DNA of 13,460 nucleotides from Deltaproteobacteria bacterium (GCA_019307805.1 JAFDIX010000021.1:1-13460); one strand, 5' to 3'; positions 7,001-13,460 are shown, numbered from the stretch's first letter. A program made the numbers and translations. The notes: a model not told the origin generated them from the sequence alone.

Positions 7001-8107
7001 AAGGCCATTACCCTCCAAAAGAAAAGCATCACGGAGGAGGATCTGGAGAGCATCCCGGTGGAAGCCTGGAGCGGTGCCGATGTCAGAACCACTATGGATA
7101 CCATAGAGTCCATGGAAACCATAGTCGGGAAATATGTCCAGAAAGTTGATGAGATAGAAAAGCATTTTGGGGCGAGGATAGAGAGGCTGAGCCAGGGCGA
7201 TGATTTGGCGCCGGGCGTCATAAAGATGGTCAAGATCTATGTCGCCGTAAAAAGGAAGCTTGCCGTCGGCGACAAAATGGCGGGAAGGCACGGGAACAAG
7301 GGTGTTTTGTCCAGAATCCTCCCCATTGAAGATATGCCCTATTTTGCTGACGGTACTCCTGTGGATATCATTCTCAACCCCCTGGGCGTCCCTTCAAGAA
7401 TGAATGTGGGCCAGGTGCTGGAAACCCATTTGGGATGGGCGTCCCGAGAGTTGGGAAAACAGATCGGGGAGGTTGTCGATGGGCTGGGGAATATGAAACT
7501 TCTGCATCAGAAACTGAAGACCATTTATTCCTTGAATGAATACAATCGGCATTTTAAGGATCTGAATGATCAGGAACTCCTGGAGAAGGCGAGGATGCTG
7601 ACAAATGGTGTCCCCATGGCCACGCCCGTGTTTGATGGCGCCAGTGAGGATGAAATCAAGGAGAACCTTGAAAAGGCAGGGGTCTCGGTTACGGGTCAGG
7701 CTACCCTTTATGACGGAAGAACCGGTGAGCCATTTGATCAGCAAATCACCACAGGGGCCATGTATATGATGAAACTACATCATCTGGTGGATGACAAATT
7801 GCACGCCCGTTCCATTGGCCCCTATTCCCTCGTGACGCAACAACCTTTGGGTGGGAAGGCCCAGTTCGGTGGTCAGAGGCTTGGAGAGATGGAGGTTTGG
7901 GCCATGGAGGCATATGGCGCGGCTTACTCTCTGCAGGAGTTTTTGACTGTCAAATCGGACGATGTCGCGGGCAGAACCCGCATGTACGAGCGCATTGTCA
8001 AAGGGAATAATATCTTGGAGGCCGGCCTGCCCGAGTCCTTCAAGGTTCTTATTAAGGAATTGCTCAGTTTGGGCCTCGAGGTGCAGCTTTTCGAGGACAG
8101 TCAGTAG
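4001..8107 (+). CDS. rpoB: DNA-directed RNA polymerase subunit beta
   Basis: Beta forms, with beta', the catalytic core of RNA polymerase and the rifampicin pocket. The product has 1368 residues (E. coli 1342). NGTERVVVSQLHRSPG lies at 145-160. The rifampicin region reads SQLSQFMDQ then THKRRLSALGPGG, with Q521, D524, H534 and S539 matching E. coli Q513, D516, H526 and S531, so no resistance change is visible. GDKMAGRHGNKG carries K1092 and K1100, equivalent to the active-site lysines K1065 and K1073. Two lineage-specific insertions known from proteobacteria are present: one in the lobe from about residue 225 to the 380s, the other at about 945-1060 (charged, helical). The C-terminus EVQLFEDSQ is complete. 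AGGGG (3991-3995) precedes ATG 4001. rpoC follows after 79 bases. Confidence 0.99.
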   Translation: MENEVGGSHRVRKNFGKIDKIIDIPNLIEIQKGSYDRFLQRDVPPEERAEVGLQGAFKSVFPISDFNNTSSLEFIRYGFEESKYGEDECLNKGMTYEAPLKLTVRLLVFDTDTVDGTKSIRDIKEQEIYFGTLPMMTDRGTFIVNGTERVVVSQLHRSPGVFFDHDKGKTHSSGKLLYSARVIPLRGSWLDFEFDPKDLLYVRIDRRRKFPATTFLKALGYNTGEVLSLFYDKEIFEMGKKGWLRPATLENLFRKKLTKNVVHPKTKKVLGKEGDKYTKRLQKALDSAGVTHIPIQPEDMEGKILASDLVDTSTGEVLAHGNQPLTEELLQVMEEKEIREVECLVLDAPGVSPAIRDTLVLDKIEDCDEAILEIYRKMRPSSPPTPEVAGNFFQKLFFDLSSYDLSRVGRLKLNYRLDLDVPLEMRVLRKEDIIIAVKELIRLKTTEAMVDDIDNLGNRRVRAVGELLENQYRIGLVRMERAIKERMSLQEVETLMPHDLINSKPVSAMVKEFFGTSQLSQFMDQTNPLSEVTHKRRLSALGPGGLTRERAGFEVRDVHPTHYGRICPIETPEGPNIGLIVSLSTYARVNNFGFIETPYRLAQNGTVQKNIEYLSALDEKEFPIAQANAPLDKKGAFIRDEANVRIAGEAGKSPVRDVKFMDVSPDQLVSISASLVPFLEHDDANRALMGSNMQRQAVPLLKAKAPLIGTGLEGVVAKDSGVSIVARRGGVVEDVDASRIVIRSTDGAGAEEEVEIYKITKYKKSNQNTCYNQRPIVKMGQVVQEGQIIADGPATELGELALGQNVMIAFMSWGGYNFEDSIIISERVVKDDIYTSIHIEEFEVLSRDTKLGKEEITRDIPNVGEEALKNLDESGIIKIGAEVGPSDILAGKITPKGETQLSPEEKLLRAIFGDKAGDVKDTSLRVPPGVEGIIIDTKIFSRRGVDKDKRSLEIEQVETARLEKDLQDETHILERNARTKLKDILIGKKLKRNLKHPKTGKAITLQKKSITEEDLESIPVEAWSGADVRTTMDTIESMETIVGKYVQKVDEIEKHFGARIERLSQGDDLAPGVIKMVKIYVAVKRKLAVGDKMAGRHGNKGVLSRILPIEDMPYFADGTPVDIILNPLGVPSRMNVGQVLETHLGWASRELGKQIGEVVDGLGNMKLLHQKLKTIYSLNEYNRHFKDLNDQELLEKARMLTNGVPMATPVFDGASEDEIKENLEKAGVSVTGQATLYDGRTGEPFDQQITTGAMYMMKLHHLVDDKLHARSIGPYSLVTQQPLGGKAQFGGQRLGEMEVWAMEAYGAAYSLQEFLTVKSDDVAGRTRMYERIVKGNNILEAGLPESFKVLIKELLSLGLEVQLFEDSQ

Positions 8108-8150
8108 GGCAGAAGGACCATTTAACATCCATAGGTTTCCTGCCGCCCTA
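8105..8150 (+). promoter_or_regulatory. Imperfect stem-loop in the rpoB-rpoC gap
   Basis: TAGGGCAG (8105-8112), which includes the rpoB stop codon, can pair with CTGCC (8140-8144) and CTA (8148-8150), with a three-base bulge (8145-8147) and a loop of 27 bases. There is no T-run, so it is not an intrinsic terminator. A role in message processing or stability is possible but not shown. Confidence 0.25.
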
Positions 8151-8159
8151 TCAGACATT

Positions 8160-8176
8160 TAAACCCTAAACCCTAA
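8160..8176 (+). repeat. Short tandem repeat of TAAACCC before rpoC
   Basis: Two exact copies of TAAACCC (8160-8166 and 8167-8173) are followed by a partial third TAA (8174-8176) that runs into the GGAG of the rpoC ribosome binding site. It is a 2.4-copy heptamer repeat, probably from slippage. Confidence 0.7.
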
Positions 8177-8183
8177 GGAGAGG
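8175..8183 (+). promoter_or_regulatory. Ribosome binding site that fixes the TTG start of rpoC
   Basis: AAGGAGAGG (8175-8183) lies directly before TTG 8187, with GGAG (8177-8180) six bases upstream of it. No ATG or GTG occurs in the rpoC frame between this site and the conserved N-terminus; the next in-frame Met is residue 78, inside the zinc-binding region. Confidence 0.75.
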
Positions 8184-8186
8184 ACA

Positions 8187-11100
8187 TTGGAAGAACTATA
8201 CAACTTCTTCACTAAACCGAAGGATCCCTCCAGCTACAATGCCGTCAAGATCGCGATCTCTTCCCCGGAAAAGATCCTTGAAAGATCCCATGGCGAAGTC
8301 AAAAAACCTGAAACCATTAACTACCGTACCTTCAAGCCGGAAAGGGACGGGCTGTTTTGTTCCAAGATTTTTGGCCCCATAAAGGACTATGAATGTAATT
8401 GTGGCAAATACAAAAGGATGAAGCACCGGGGTATTGTCTGTGAGAAGTGCGGTGTGGAAGTGATTCAATCGAAAGTGAGAAGGGAACGCATGGGCCACAT
8501 TTCGTTGGCCTCGCCCGTGGCCCACATATGGTTCCTCAAGTGTCTGCCCTCCAAGATTGGGAATCTTGTCGATCTTACCCTGAAGGACCTTGAGAGGGTC
8601 CTTTATTTTGAAAACTTCATCGTTCTTGATCCCGGGAACACGCCACTGCCTAAGAGCTCCCTGCTCTCGGATGATCAGCTCAGCCGGGCAAGAGATGAAT
8701 ACGGAAACGAATTTACGGTGGGCATCGGCGCAGAAGCGATCAAAGTGATGCTCTCCGAGCTGGACCTCGAGGCGTTGTCAGGGTCGCTCAGGACAGAAAT
8801 GTTGGCCACCCGTTCAGATGCAAAAAGAAAAAAGCTGGCCAAACGCCTTAAGGTCATTGACGCCTTTTATCATTCCAAAAACAAACCGGAATGGACCATC
8901 CTCAGCACCATCCCTGTACTACCACCGGATCTCAGGCCACTTGTTCCTTTGGATGGGGGAAGATTCGCCACATCGGACCTCAATGACCTTTATCGAAGGG
9001 TCATCAACAGAAACAATCGTCTAAAAAGGCTCCTTGAGCTCAATGCCCCTGAAATCATTGTTAGAAATGAAAAACGCATGCTTCAGGAAGCCGTGGATGT
9101 CCTGTTTGACAATGGGCGACGCGGAAAGGTCGTTACCGGGGCCAACAAAAGGCCTTTCAAGTCTTTGAGTGACATGCTCAAGGGCAAGCAGGGCCGATTT
9201 CGGCAAAACCTTTTGGGAAAGCGTGTGGACTATTCCGGCAGGTCCGTCATTGTGGTCGGGCCGGATCTCCGGTTGCACCAGTGCGGCCTTCCCAAGAAGA
9301 TGGCTTTGGAGTTGTTCAAACCTTTTATATACAACAAGCTGGATGAGAAGGGGCTGGCGACTACCATCAAATCGGCCAAAAAGATGGTGGAACGGGAGTC
9401 ACACGAAGTGTGGGATGCCCTGGACGAGGTGGTGCGGGAGTATTGCATTCTTCTCAATCGTGCACCCACATTGCACCGGTTGGGTATTCAGGCCTTTGAG
9501 CCGATCCTGATCGAGGGTAAAGCGATACAGCTTCACCCCCTGGTGTGTACTGCCTTCAACGCGGATTTCGACGGTGACCAGATGGCCGTCCATGTCCCCC
9601 TGTCCATTGAAGCCCAAATTGAGGCCAGGGTGCTCATGATGTCCACGAACAATATTCTCTCCCCGGCCAACGGAGAACCCATCATCGTACCCAACCAGGA
9701 CATTGTCCTGGGTATTTATTATATGACCCGTCAGCGGGCATTCGCCAAAGGTGAAGGGAAGGCCTTTTCCAATATCGATGAGGTCCGAATGGCCTATGAC
9801 GCGGATGCCCTGGATCTGCATGCCGCCATCAGGGTGAGAATCAACGGAAAACTGGAGGAGACGACGACAGGCAGGATCCTTCTCTATGAGGTGATGCCGA
9901 AAAAACTCCCCTTTTCCCTTATCAATAAGGAAATGACCAAAAAGGCCCTTCGATCCCTGGTAAACGAATCCTACCGCAGAGAAGGCATCAAATCGACGGT
10001 TATCCTGTCTGACAGGTTGAAGGACATCGGCTACAAATACGCCACACTGTCCGGCATATCCATCTCCATGAAGGATATGACTATTCCTTCACGAAAAGAG
10101 GAAATCCTGAAAAAGGCCGAAGAGGAAGTCAAAAAAATCGATGATCAGTATAAAGGCGGCCTTATTACGGATGGGGAGAAATACAACAAGGTGGTAGATA
10201 CCTGGGCCCAGTCCACTGAGACCATCGCATCAGAGATGATGAAGGAAATGGCCACTGAGAAAATAAAGGGCCCCGACGGAAAAATGATCACGGCCAACAG
10301 TTTCAACGCCATTTATATGATGTCCGATTCGGGTTCGAGAGGCAGCAAAGATCAGATGCGGCAGTTGGCTGGTATGCGTGGGTTGATGGCCAAACCCTCT
10401 GGAGAAATTATTGAGACCCCCATCACATCCAACTTCCGTGAAGGCCTCACGGTCCTGCAATACTTCATTTCGACCCATGGGGCAAGGAAGGGCCTTGCGG
10501 ACACGGCCCTTAAAACGGCCAACTCAGGATACCTCACTCGACGGCTCGTGGACGTAGCCCAGGATACGGTCATCACCCAGGAGGATTGCGGAACCGTGGA
10601 CGGCATCTGGGTCTCCTCATTAATCGAAGGCGGTGAGATTATTCAAAGGGTGGGAGACAGGGTCCTCGGGCGGGTGGCCCTTGAGGAAATCTATGACCCT
10701 GTGACGGGCGAGATCCTCGTGCCCGCCAACGGAGAGATCGACGAAGAGAGGAAGGCCAAGATTCAGGAAGCGGGCCTGGAGACCGTGAGAATCAGATCTG
10801 TGCTTACCTGTGAGGCCAAGAGAGGGCTATGCAAAAAATGCTACGGCCGGGATTTGTCCCACGGCCAGGAGGTGAATATCGGTGAGGCCGTCGGCATCAT
10901 GGCCGCCCAGTCCATCGGAGAACCCGGCACCCAGTTGACCATGAGAACGTTCCATATCGGTGGAACGGCCAGCAAAAGGGTGGAACAGACCACCATAGAG
11001 ACCAGGAATGGGGGCACGGTCAGTTTTCAAGAACTCAAAACGGTCAAGAACGTGGAAGGCAGCCTCGTGGTCATGAACCGGAACGGGGAGATTGCCATTC

Positions 11101-12260
11101 TGGGTAAAGGGGGAAGGGAAATCGAGCGGTATCCCATTATTTACGGCGCCGTGCTCAAGGTGAAGAATGGTCAAAAGATCAAACCAAACCAGGTTCTCGG
11201 CGAATGGGACCCATTTAATATTCCCATTCTGACAGAAGTGACAGGAACCGTCAAATTCGGGGATATTACCGACAGTGTGACCATGCAGGAGAAGCGGGAC
11301 CCGGTGACCGGTAAAATCAGCCGGTACATCGTGGAATCCAGGGAAATGGAGGCAAGGCCTCGGATTTCCATTAAGGACAAGAAGGGCAAGACGGCTGCCA
11401 TCCCCGGAGCAGCCAAGGGAAATGCGCGCTATCATCTGCCCATCGGCGCCATTATCATGGTCAATGAAGGGGATGATGTGGAGGCCGGAACCGCACTGGC
11501 CAAAATTCCTAGAGAGACCACAAAAACCAAGGATATCACCGGAGGCCTTCCCAGGGTTGCCGAACTCTTTGAAGTCAGAAAACCCAAGGAGCATGCCATC
11601 CTCACCGAAATTGACGGCACCGTTACTTTCGGCCAATACAGCAAGGGCCGAAGGAGGGTGGTCATTACTCCCGATGTGGGGGATTCGGTGGATTATTTCA
11701 TTACCAAGGGGAAACATGTGAGTGTTCTTGAAGGGGACTATGTAAGGGCGGGGGAACCCCTCATGGATGGCTCTGCAAATCCCCATGACATACTGAAAAT
11801 ACAGGGAATCAAAGCACTCGCCAAGTACCTGGTTGATGAGGTCCAGGAGGTGTATCGGCTGCAGGGGGTGGGCATCAATGACAAACATATCGAAGTCATT
11901 GTCAAACAGATGCTGCGGCAGGTGTCGGTGACCGAGGTTGGAGATACCCGTTTCCTCCTCGACGAGCATGTTGACAAGTGGAGCTTCGAGGAGGAAAACG
12001 ATAAAATCGTGGAGCAGGGCGGGCAACCGGCCACTGCAGAACCTCTGCTTCTGGGGATTACCAAGGCCTCCCTGAGCACGGAAAGCTTCATCTCGGCCGC
12101 CTCCTTCCAGGAGACGACCAAGGTCCTTTCCGATGCATGCGTGGCTGGTAAAACCGACTATCTAAAGGGTCTCAAAGAGAATGTCATTATGGGACGTCTC
12201 ATCCCCGCTGGAACGGGATTGAAGACATATAGAAATCTCGATATCAGCTCGGGAAGTTGA
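8187..12260 (+). CDS. rpoC: DNA-directed RNA polymerase subunit beta' (TTG start)
   Basis: Beta' carries the Mg-binding catalytic loop of RNA polymerase. The product has 1357 residues (E. coli 1407), ending soon after GRLIPAGTG. The first zinc site is C70, C72, C85 and C88, the same numbers as in E. coli. The catalytic NADFDGD is at 458-464, with aspartates D460, D462 and D464. The bridge-helix region contains STHGARKGLADTALKTANSG (762-781). The second zinc site is C801, C875, C882 and C885. The trigger loop starts at GEPGTQLTMRTFHIGG (911-926) and resumes at TKDITGGLPRVAELFE. Between them, at about 930-1110, lies the large insertion (SI3) known in proteobacteria and some related phyla. It starts with TTG after AAGGAGAGG. 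No frameshift or missing key residue was seen. Confidence 0.99.
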   Translation: MEELYNFFTKPKDPSSYNAVKIAISSPEKILERSHGEVKKPETINYRTFKPERDGLFCSKIFGPIKDYECNCGKYKRMKHRGIVCEKCGVEVIQSKVRRERMGHISLASPVAHIWFLKCLPSKIGNLVDLTLKDLERVLYFENFIVLDPGNTPLPKSSLLSDDQLSRARDEYGNEFTVGIGAEAIKVMLSELDLEALSGSLRTEMLATRSDAKRKKLAKRLKVIDAFYHSKNKPEWTILSTIPVLPPDLRPLVPLDGGRFATSDLNDLYRRVINRNNRLKRLLELNAPEIIVRNEKRMLQEAVDVLFDNGRRGKVVTGANKRPFKSLSDMLKGKQGRFRQNLLGKRVDYSGRSVIVVGPDLRLHQCGLPKKMALELFKPFIYNKLDEKGLATTIKSAKKMVERESHEVWDALDEVVREYCILLNRAPTLHRLGIQAFEPILIEGKAIQLHPLVCTAFNADFDGDQMAVHVPLSIEAQIEARVLMMSTNNILSPANGEPIIVPNQDIVLGIYYMTRQRAFAKGEGKAFSNIDEVRMAYDADALDLHAAIRVRINGKLEETTTGRILLYEVMPKKLPFSLINKEMTKKALRSLVNESYRREGIKSTVILSDRLKDIGYKYATLSGISISMKDMTIPSRKEEILKKAEEEVKKIDDQYKGGLITDGEKYNKVVDTWAQSTETIASEMMKEMATEKIKGPDGKMITANSFNAIYMMSDSGSRGSKDQMRQLAGMRGLMAKPSGEIIETPITSNFREGLTVLQYFISTHGARKGLADTALKTANSGYLTRRLVDVAQDTVITQEDCGTVDGIWVSSLIEGGEIIQRVGDRVLGRVALEEIYDPVTGEILVPANGEIDEERKAKIQEAGLETVRIRSVLTCEAKRGLCKKCYGRDLSHGQEVNIGEAVGIMAAQSIGEPGTQLTMRTFHIGGTASKRVEQTTIETRNGGTVSFQELKTVKNVEGSLVVMNRNGEIAILGKGGREIERYPIIYGAVLKVKNGQKIKPNQVLGEWDPFNIPILTEVTGTVKFGDITDSVTMQEKRDPVTGKISRYIVESREMEARPRISIKDKKGKTAAIPGAAKGNARYHLPIGAIIMVNEGDDVEAGTALAKIPRETTKTKDITGGLPRVAELFEVRKPKEHAILTEIDGTVTFGQYSKGRRRVVITPDVGDSVDYFITKGKHVSVLEGDYVRAGEPLMDGSANPHDILKIQGIKALAKYLVDEVQEVYRLQGVGINDKHIEVIVKQMLRQVSVTEVGDTRFLLDEHVDKWSFEEENDKIVEQGGQPATAEPLLLGITKASLSTESFISAASFQETTKVLSDACVAGKTDYLKGLKENVIMGRLIPAGTGLKTYRNLDISSGS

Positions 12261-12286
12261 TTTTTTAAAGATCTCTCGAAAAATGC

Positions 12287-12315
12287 TTGACAAAGAAGGC
12301 TGTGGGGAATAGAAA
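12287..12315 (+). promoter_or_regulatory. Candidate sigma70-type promoter for rpsL-rpsG-tuf
   Basis: A perfect TTGACA (12287-12292) is separated by exactly 17 bases from TAGAAA (12310-12315, four of six matches to TATAAT). Transcription would start near 12322, leaving a leader of about 84 bases before rpsL. It lies in the largest gap of the window, where the str-type unit begins, so a separate promoter makes sense. There is no clear terminator after rpoC, so read-through from rpoBC probably adds to expression. Confidence 0.55.
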
Positions 12316-12373
12316 AAGAGGTTTTGAACTTTCGGGAATTTCAGTGAGAAGTATCCATTAATTACGCCGCAAA

Positions 12374-12393
12374 TGCCCCCTGTGGGCTGGGCA
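12374..12393 (+). promoter_or_regulatory. Leader hairpin touching the rpsL ribosome binding site
   Basis: TGCCC (12374-12378) can pair with GGGCA (12389-12393), with a 10-base loop; an alternative inner pairing of GCCC with GGGC (12384-12387) exists. The last paired base, A12393, is also the first base of the AGGAG ribosome binding site (12393-12397). The hairpin is therefore placed where it could affect rpsL translation, but no regulator is shown. Confidence 0.3.
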
Positions 12394-12405
12394 GGAGAAG
12401 GATTT

Positions 12406-12783
12406 ATGCCAACGATCAATCAACTTGTGAGAAAGGGGCGCAAAAAGTCCAAGAAAAAGGTGAAAACACCTGCATTACAGAGTTGCCCCCAGAGGAGAGG
12501 GGTGTGCGTACGGGTATATACTTCCACTCCTAAAAAACCCAATTCCGCATTGAGAAAGGTCGCGAAGGTCAGATTGACGAACGGTATAGAGGTGACATCC
12601 TACATCCCGGGTGTGGGCCATAATTTACAGGAGCATTCTGTTGTGTTGATTCGGGGCGGGCGTGTCAAGGATCTGCCTGGTGTGAGATATCATGTCATCA
12701 GGGGAACCATGGATACATCAGGAGTGGATGACCGGCGCCAGGGTCGTTCAAAGTATGGAGCCAAAAGGCCAAAGGCCATTTGA
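12406..12783 (+). CDS. rpsL: Small ribosomal subunit protein uS12
   Basis: uS12 lies at the decoding centre of the 30S subunit and affects accuracy. The product has 125 residues (E. coli 124). It starts MPTINQLVRKGR, then CPQRRGVCVRVYTSTPKKPN, where K43 and K88 are the residues changed in streptomycin resistance; both are lysine here, so the gene looks streptomycin-sensitive. D89 in VKDLPG is the residue methylthiolated by RimO in E. coli. The start at ATG 12406 is set by AGGAG (12393-12397, spacing 8). An in-frame ATG at 12373 would add 11 unrelated residues and has no good ribosome binding site. The rpsG gene follows after only 11 bases. Confidence 0.98.
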   Translation: MPTINQLVRKGRKKSKKKVKTPALQSCPQRRGVCVRVYTSTPKKPNSALRKVAKVRLTNGIEVTSYIPGVGHNLQEHSVVLIRGGRVKDLPGVRYHVIRGTMDTSGVDDRRQGRSKYGAKRPKAI

Positions 12784-12794
12784 GGGAGTTGATC

Positions 12795-13265
12795 ATGCCC
12801 AGAAAAGGCACGCTTATAAAGAGAGAGATTTTACCCGACCCGATGTACAAAAGCCAACTTCTGACAAAATTTGTCAATTGTCTCATGCAAAAGGGCAAGA
12901 AGAGTGTGGCCCAGTCCATTATCTACGAGGCCATGGAGATTATCAGAGAAAAGAGCAAGGAAGATCCCTTGAGCATTTTCAAAAAGGCTCTCAATAATAT
13001 CAAACCTGCTGTAGAGGTGAAATCAAGGCGGGTGGGTGGTTCCACCTATCAGGTGCCCACCGAAGTCAGGCCGTCGAGAAGTCAGGCACTCAGCATAAGA
13101 TGGATCATCTCCTATTCCAAGGAAAGGGGAGAAAAGAGCATGGCGGCGAAATTGGCAGGTGAGTTGATGGATGCCAGCCAAAGGAGAGGCGCTGCCATGA
13201 AGAAAAAGGATGACACCCACAGGATGGCAGAAGCCAATAAGGCCTTCGCCCACTACCGGTGGTAA
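12795..13265 (+). CDS. rpsG: Small ribosomal subunit protein uS7
   Basis: uS7 starts assembly of the 30S head and contacts the E-site tRNA. The product has 156 residues, like the short form of E. coli S7. Conserved parts are ILPDPMYKSQLLTKFVN near the N-terminus, KSRRVGGSTYQVPTEVRPSR in the centre and RMAEANKAFAHYRW at the C-terminus. ATG 12795 is chosen because AGGGAG (12783-12788) lies six bases upstream and the product then begins MPRKG, as in the family. An in-frame TTG at 12780 would add five residues before the ribosome binding site. The binding site overlaps the rpsL stop codon (12781-12783), so rpsL and rpsG are probably translationally coupled. The next gene is tuf, not the expected fusA. 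Confidence 0.98.
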   Translation: MPRKGTLIKREILPDPMYKSQLLTKFVNCLMQKGKKSVAQSIIYEAMEIIREKSKEDPLSIFKKALNNIKPAVEVKSRRVGGSTYQVPTEVRPSRSQALSIRWIISYSKERGEKSMAAKLAGELMDASQRRGAAMKKKDDTHRMAEANKAFAHYRW

Positions 13266-13282
13266 GATCACAGGCAATAACC

Positions 13283-13295
13283 ACCCCAAAGGGGT
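13283..13295 (+). promoter_or_regulatory. Small hairpin in the rpsG-tuf gap
   Basis: ACCCC (13283-13287), loop AAA and GGGGT (13291-13295) form a 5-bp hairpin followed by TTAAAT. It could be a weak attenuator or an RNA-processing point 18 bases after the rpsG stop. The T-rich tract is too short for a strong terminator. Confidence 0.3.
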
Positions 13296-13321
13296 TTAAA
13301 TAGACTCAACAGAGGAGAGGG

Positions 13322-13341
13322 CCACCGCGGTCATACCGTGG
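13322..13341 (+). promoter_or_regulatory. Stem-loop just upstream of the tuf ribosome binding site
   Basis: CGGT (13328-13331) and ACCG (13335-13338) pair around a CAT loop, and CCA (13322-13324) pairs with TGG (13339-13341) past a three-base bulge. The structure ends five bases before AAGGAGGT (13347-13354), the ribosome binding site of tuf. It may be a tuf leader structure; I found no promoter in this gap. Confidence 0.25.
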
Positions 13342-13359
13342 ATCACAAGGAGGTTAGCG

Positions 13360-13460
13360 ATGTCGAAGAAGAAATTTGAGAGGACGAAGCCGCATGTGAA
13401 CGTCGGGACGATAGGCCATATTGATCATGGTAAGACGACGTTGACGGCTGCGATAACGAA
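13360..13460 (+). CDS. tuf: Elongation factor Tu, N-terminal part (3' end outside window)
   Basis: The frame starts at ATG 13360 and is open to the window end, giving 33 full codons. It reads MSKKKFERTKPHVNVGTIGH, then IDHGKTTLTAAIT. The P-loop GHIDHGKT (residues 19-26) and the FERTKPHVNVGTIGH start are typical of EF-Tu; EF-G would carry AHIDAGKTT and a different N-terminus. AAGGAGGT (13347-13354) lies five bases upstream, an excellent ribosome binding site for a very highly expressed protein. It is the second tuf in the window and in the same direction as the first. It directly follows rpsG after 94 bases. All six Thr codons here are ACG and two of the Ile codons are ATA, unlike the mixed use in neighbouring genes. 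Whether the two copies are identical cannot be judged, since the visible parts do not overlap. Confidence 0.97.
   Translation, partial: MSKKKFERTKPHVNVGTIGHIDHGKTTLTAAIT

Noticed and set aside
10827..12026. Long antisense open frame of 399 codons inside rpoC
   Set aside because: It mirrors a conserved rpoC coding region, has no family I recognise and no own ribosome binding site context. It arises from the base composition of rpoC.
12261..12286. Terminator after rpoC in the T-rich stretch
   Set aside because: The T-run directly follows the stop codon with no hairpin before it.
12373..12405. Upstream ATG for rpsL adding 11 residues
   Set aside because: The added residues are not part of S12, and the ribosome binding site at 12393-12397 clearly serves ATG 12406.
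12780..12794. TTG start for rpsG adding five residues
   Set aside because: S7 proteins begin MPRK or similar, and the AGGGAG site at 12783-12788 is correctly spaced for ATG 12795.
1..13460. Search for mobile elements, CRISPR arrays, phage, defence or biosynthetic genes
   Set aside because: All coding capacity is explained by conserved housekeeping genes in the expected order, apart from the missing fusA; no terminal inverted repeats, spacer arrays or foreign genes were seen.

Overview
This window is a bacterial core transcription/translation gene cluster, all on the + strand. The order is 'tuf – rpmG – tRNA-Trp – secE – nusG – rplK – rplA – rplJ – rplL – rpoB – rpoC – rpsL – rpsG – tuf'. Both edges cut an EF-Tu gene: the left edge holds the last 79 codons of one tuf copy and the right edge the first 33 codons of another. 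I see no mobile element, CRISPR array, phage gene, toxin-antitoxin or defence gene, and no frameshift or broken gene. No stretch over 300 bases lacks a gene; the largest gap is 145 bases, between rpoC and rpsL.

The organism looks like a Gram-negative bacterium near the former Deltaproteobacteria (Desulfobacterota or a relative). This is inferred from the fused beta/str gene order flanked by two tuf copies, the tRNA-Trp between rpmG and secE, the large lineage-specific insertions in RpoB and RpoC, a SecE with a single membrane span, and TTG start codons. I cannot name a genus from this sequence alone.

Layout. Bases 1-332 hold the tuf end, a small terminator-like hairpin and a candidate promoter for the next unit. 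Bases 332-1647 encode L33, tRNA-Trp, the translocase subunit SecE and the transcription factor NusG. Bases 1690-3945 encode ribosomal stalk proteins (L11, L1, L10, L7/L12). Bases 4001-12260 encode the two largest RNA polymerase subunits, beta and beta'. After a gap with a good sigma70-type promoter, 12406-13265 encode S12 and S7, followed by the second tuf. In the classical str operon fusA (EF-G) lies between rpsG and tuf; here it is missing from that position.

Together the genes supply RNA polymerase, its NusG factor, the ribosomal GTPase-centre proteins (L11, L10, L12), the decoding-site proteins (S12, S7), EF-Tu, tRNA-Trp and the SecE channel subunit. All coding sequences look intact, with canonical active-site and drug-binding residues. 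The points worth a second look are regulatory or architectural: the missing fusA, the duplicate tuf copies bracketing a 13-kb essential block, the spacers too short for E. coli-type feedback sites, the TTG starts of rplJ and rpoC, and several spacer hairpins. I found no convincing new biological system.
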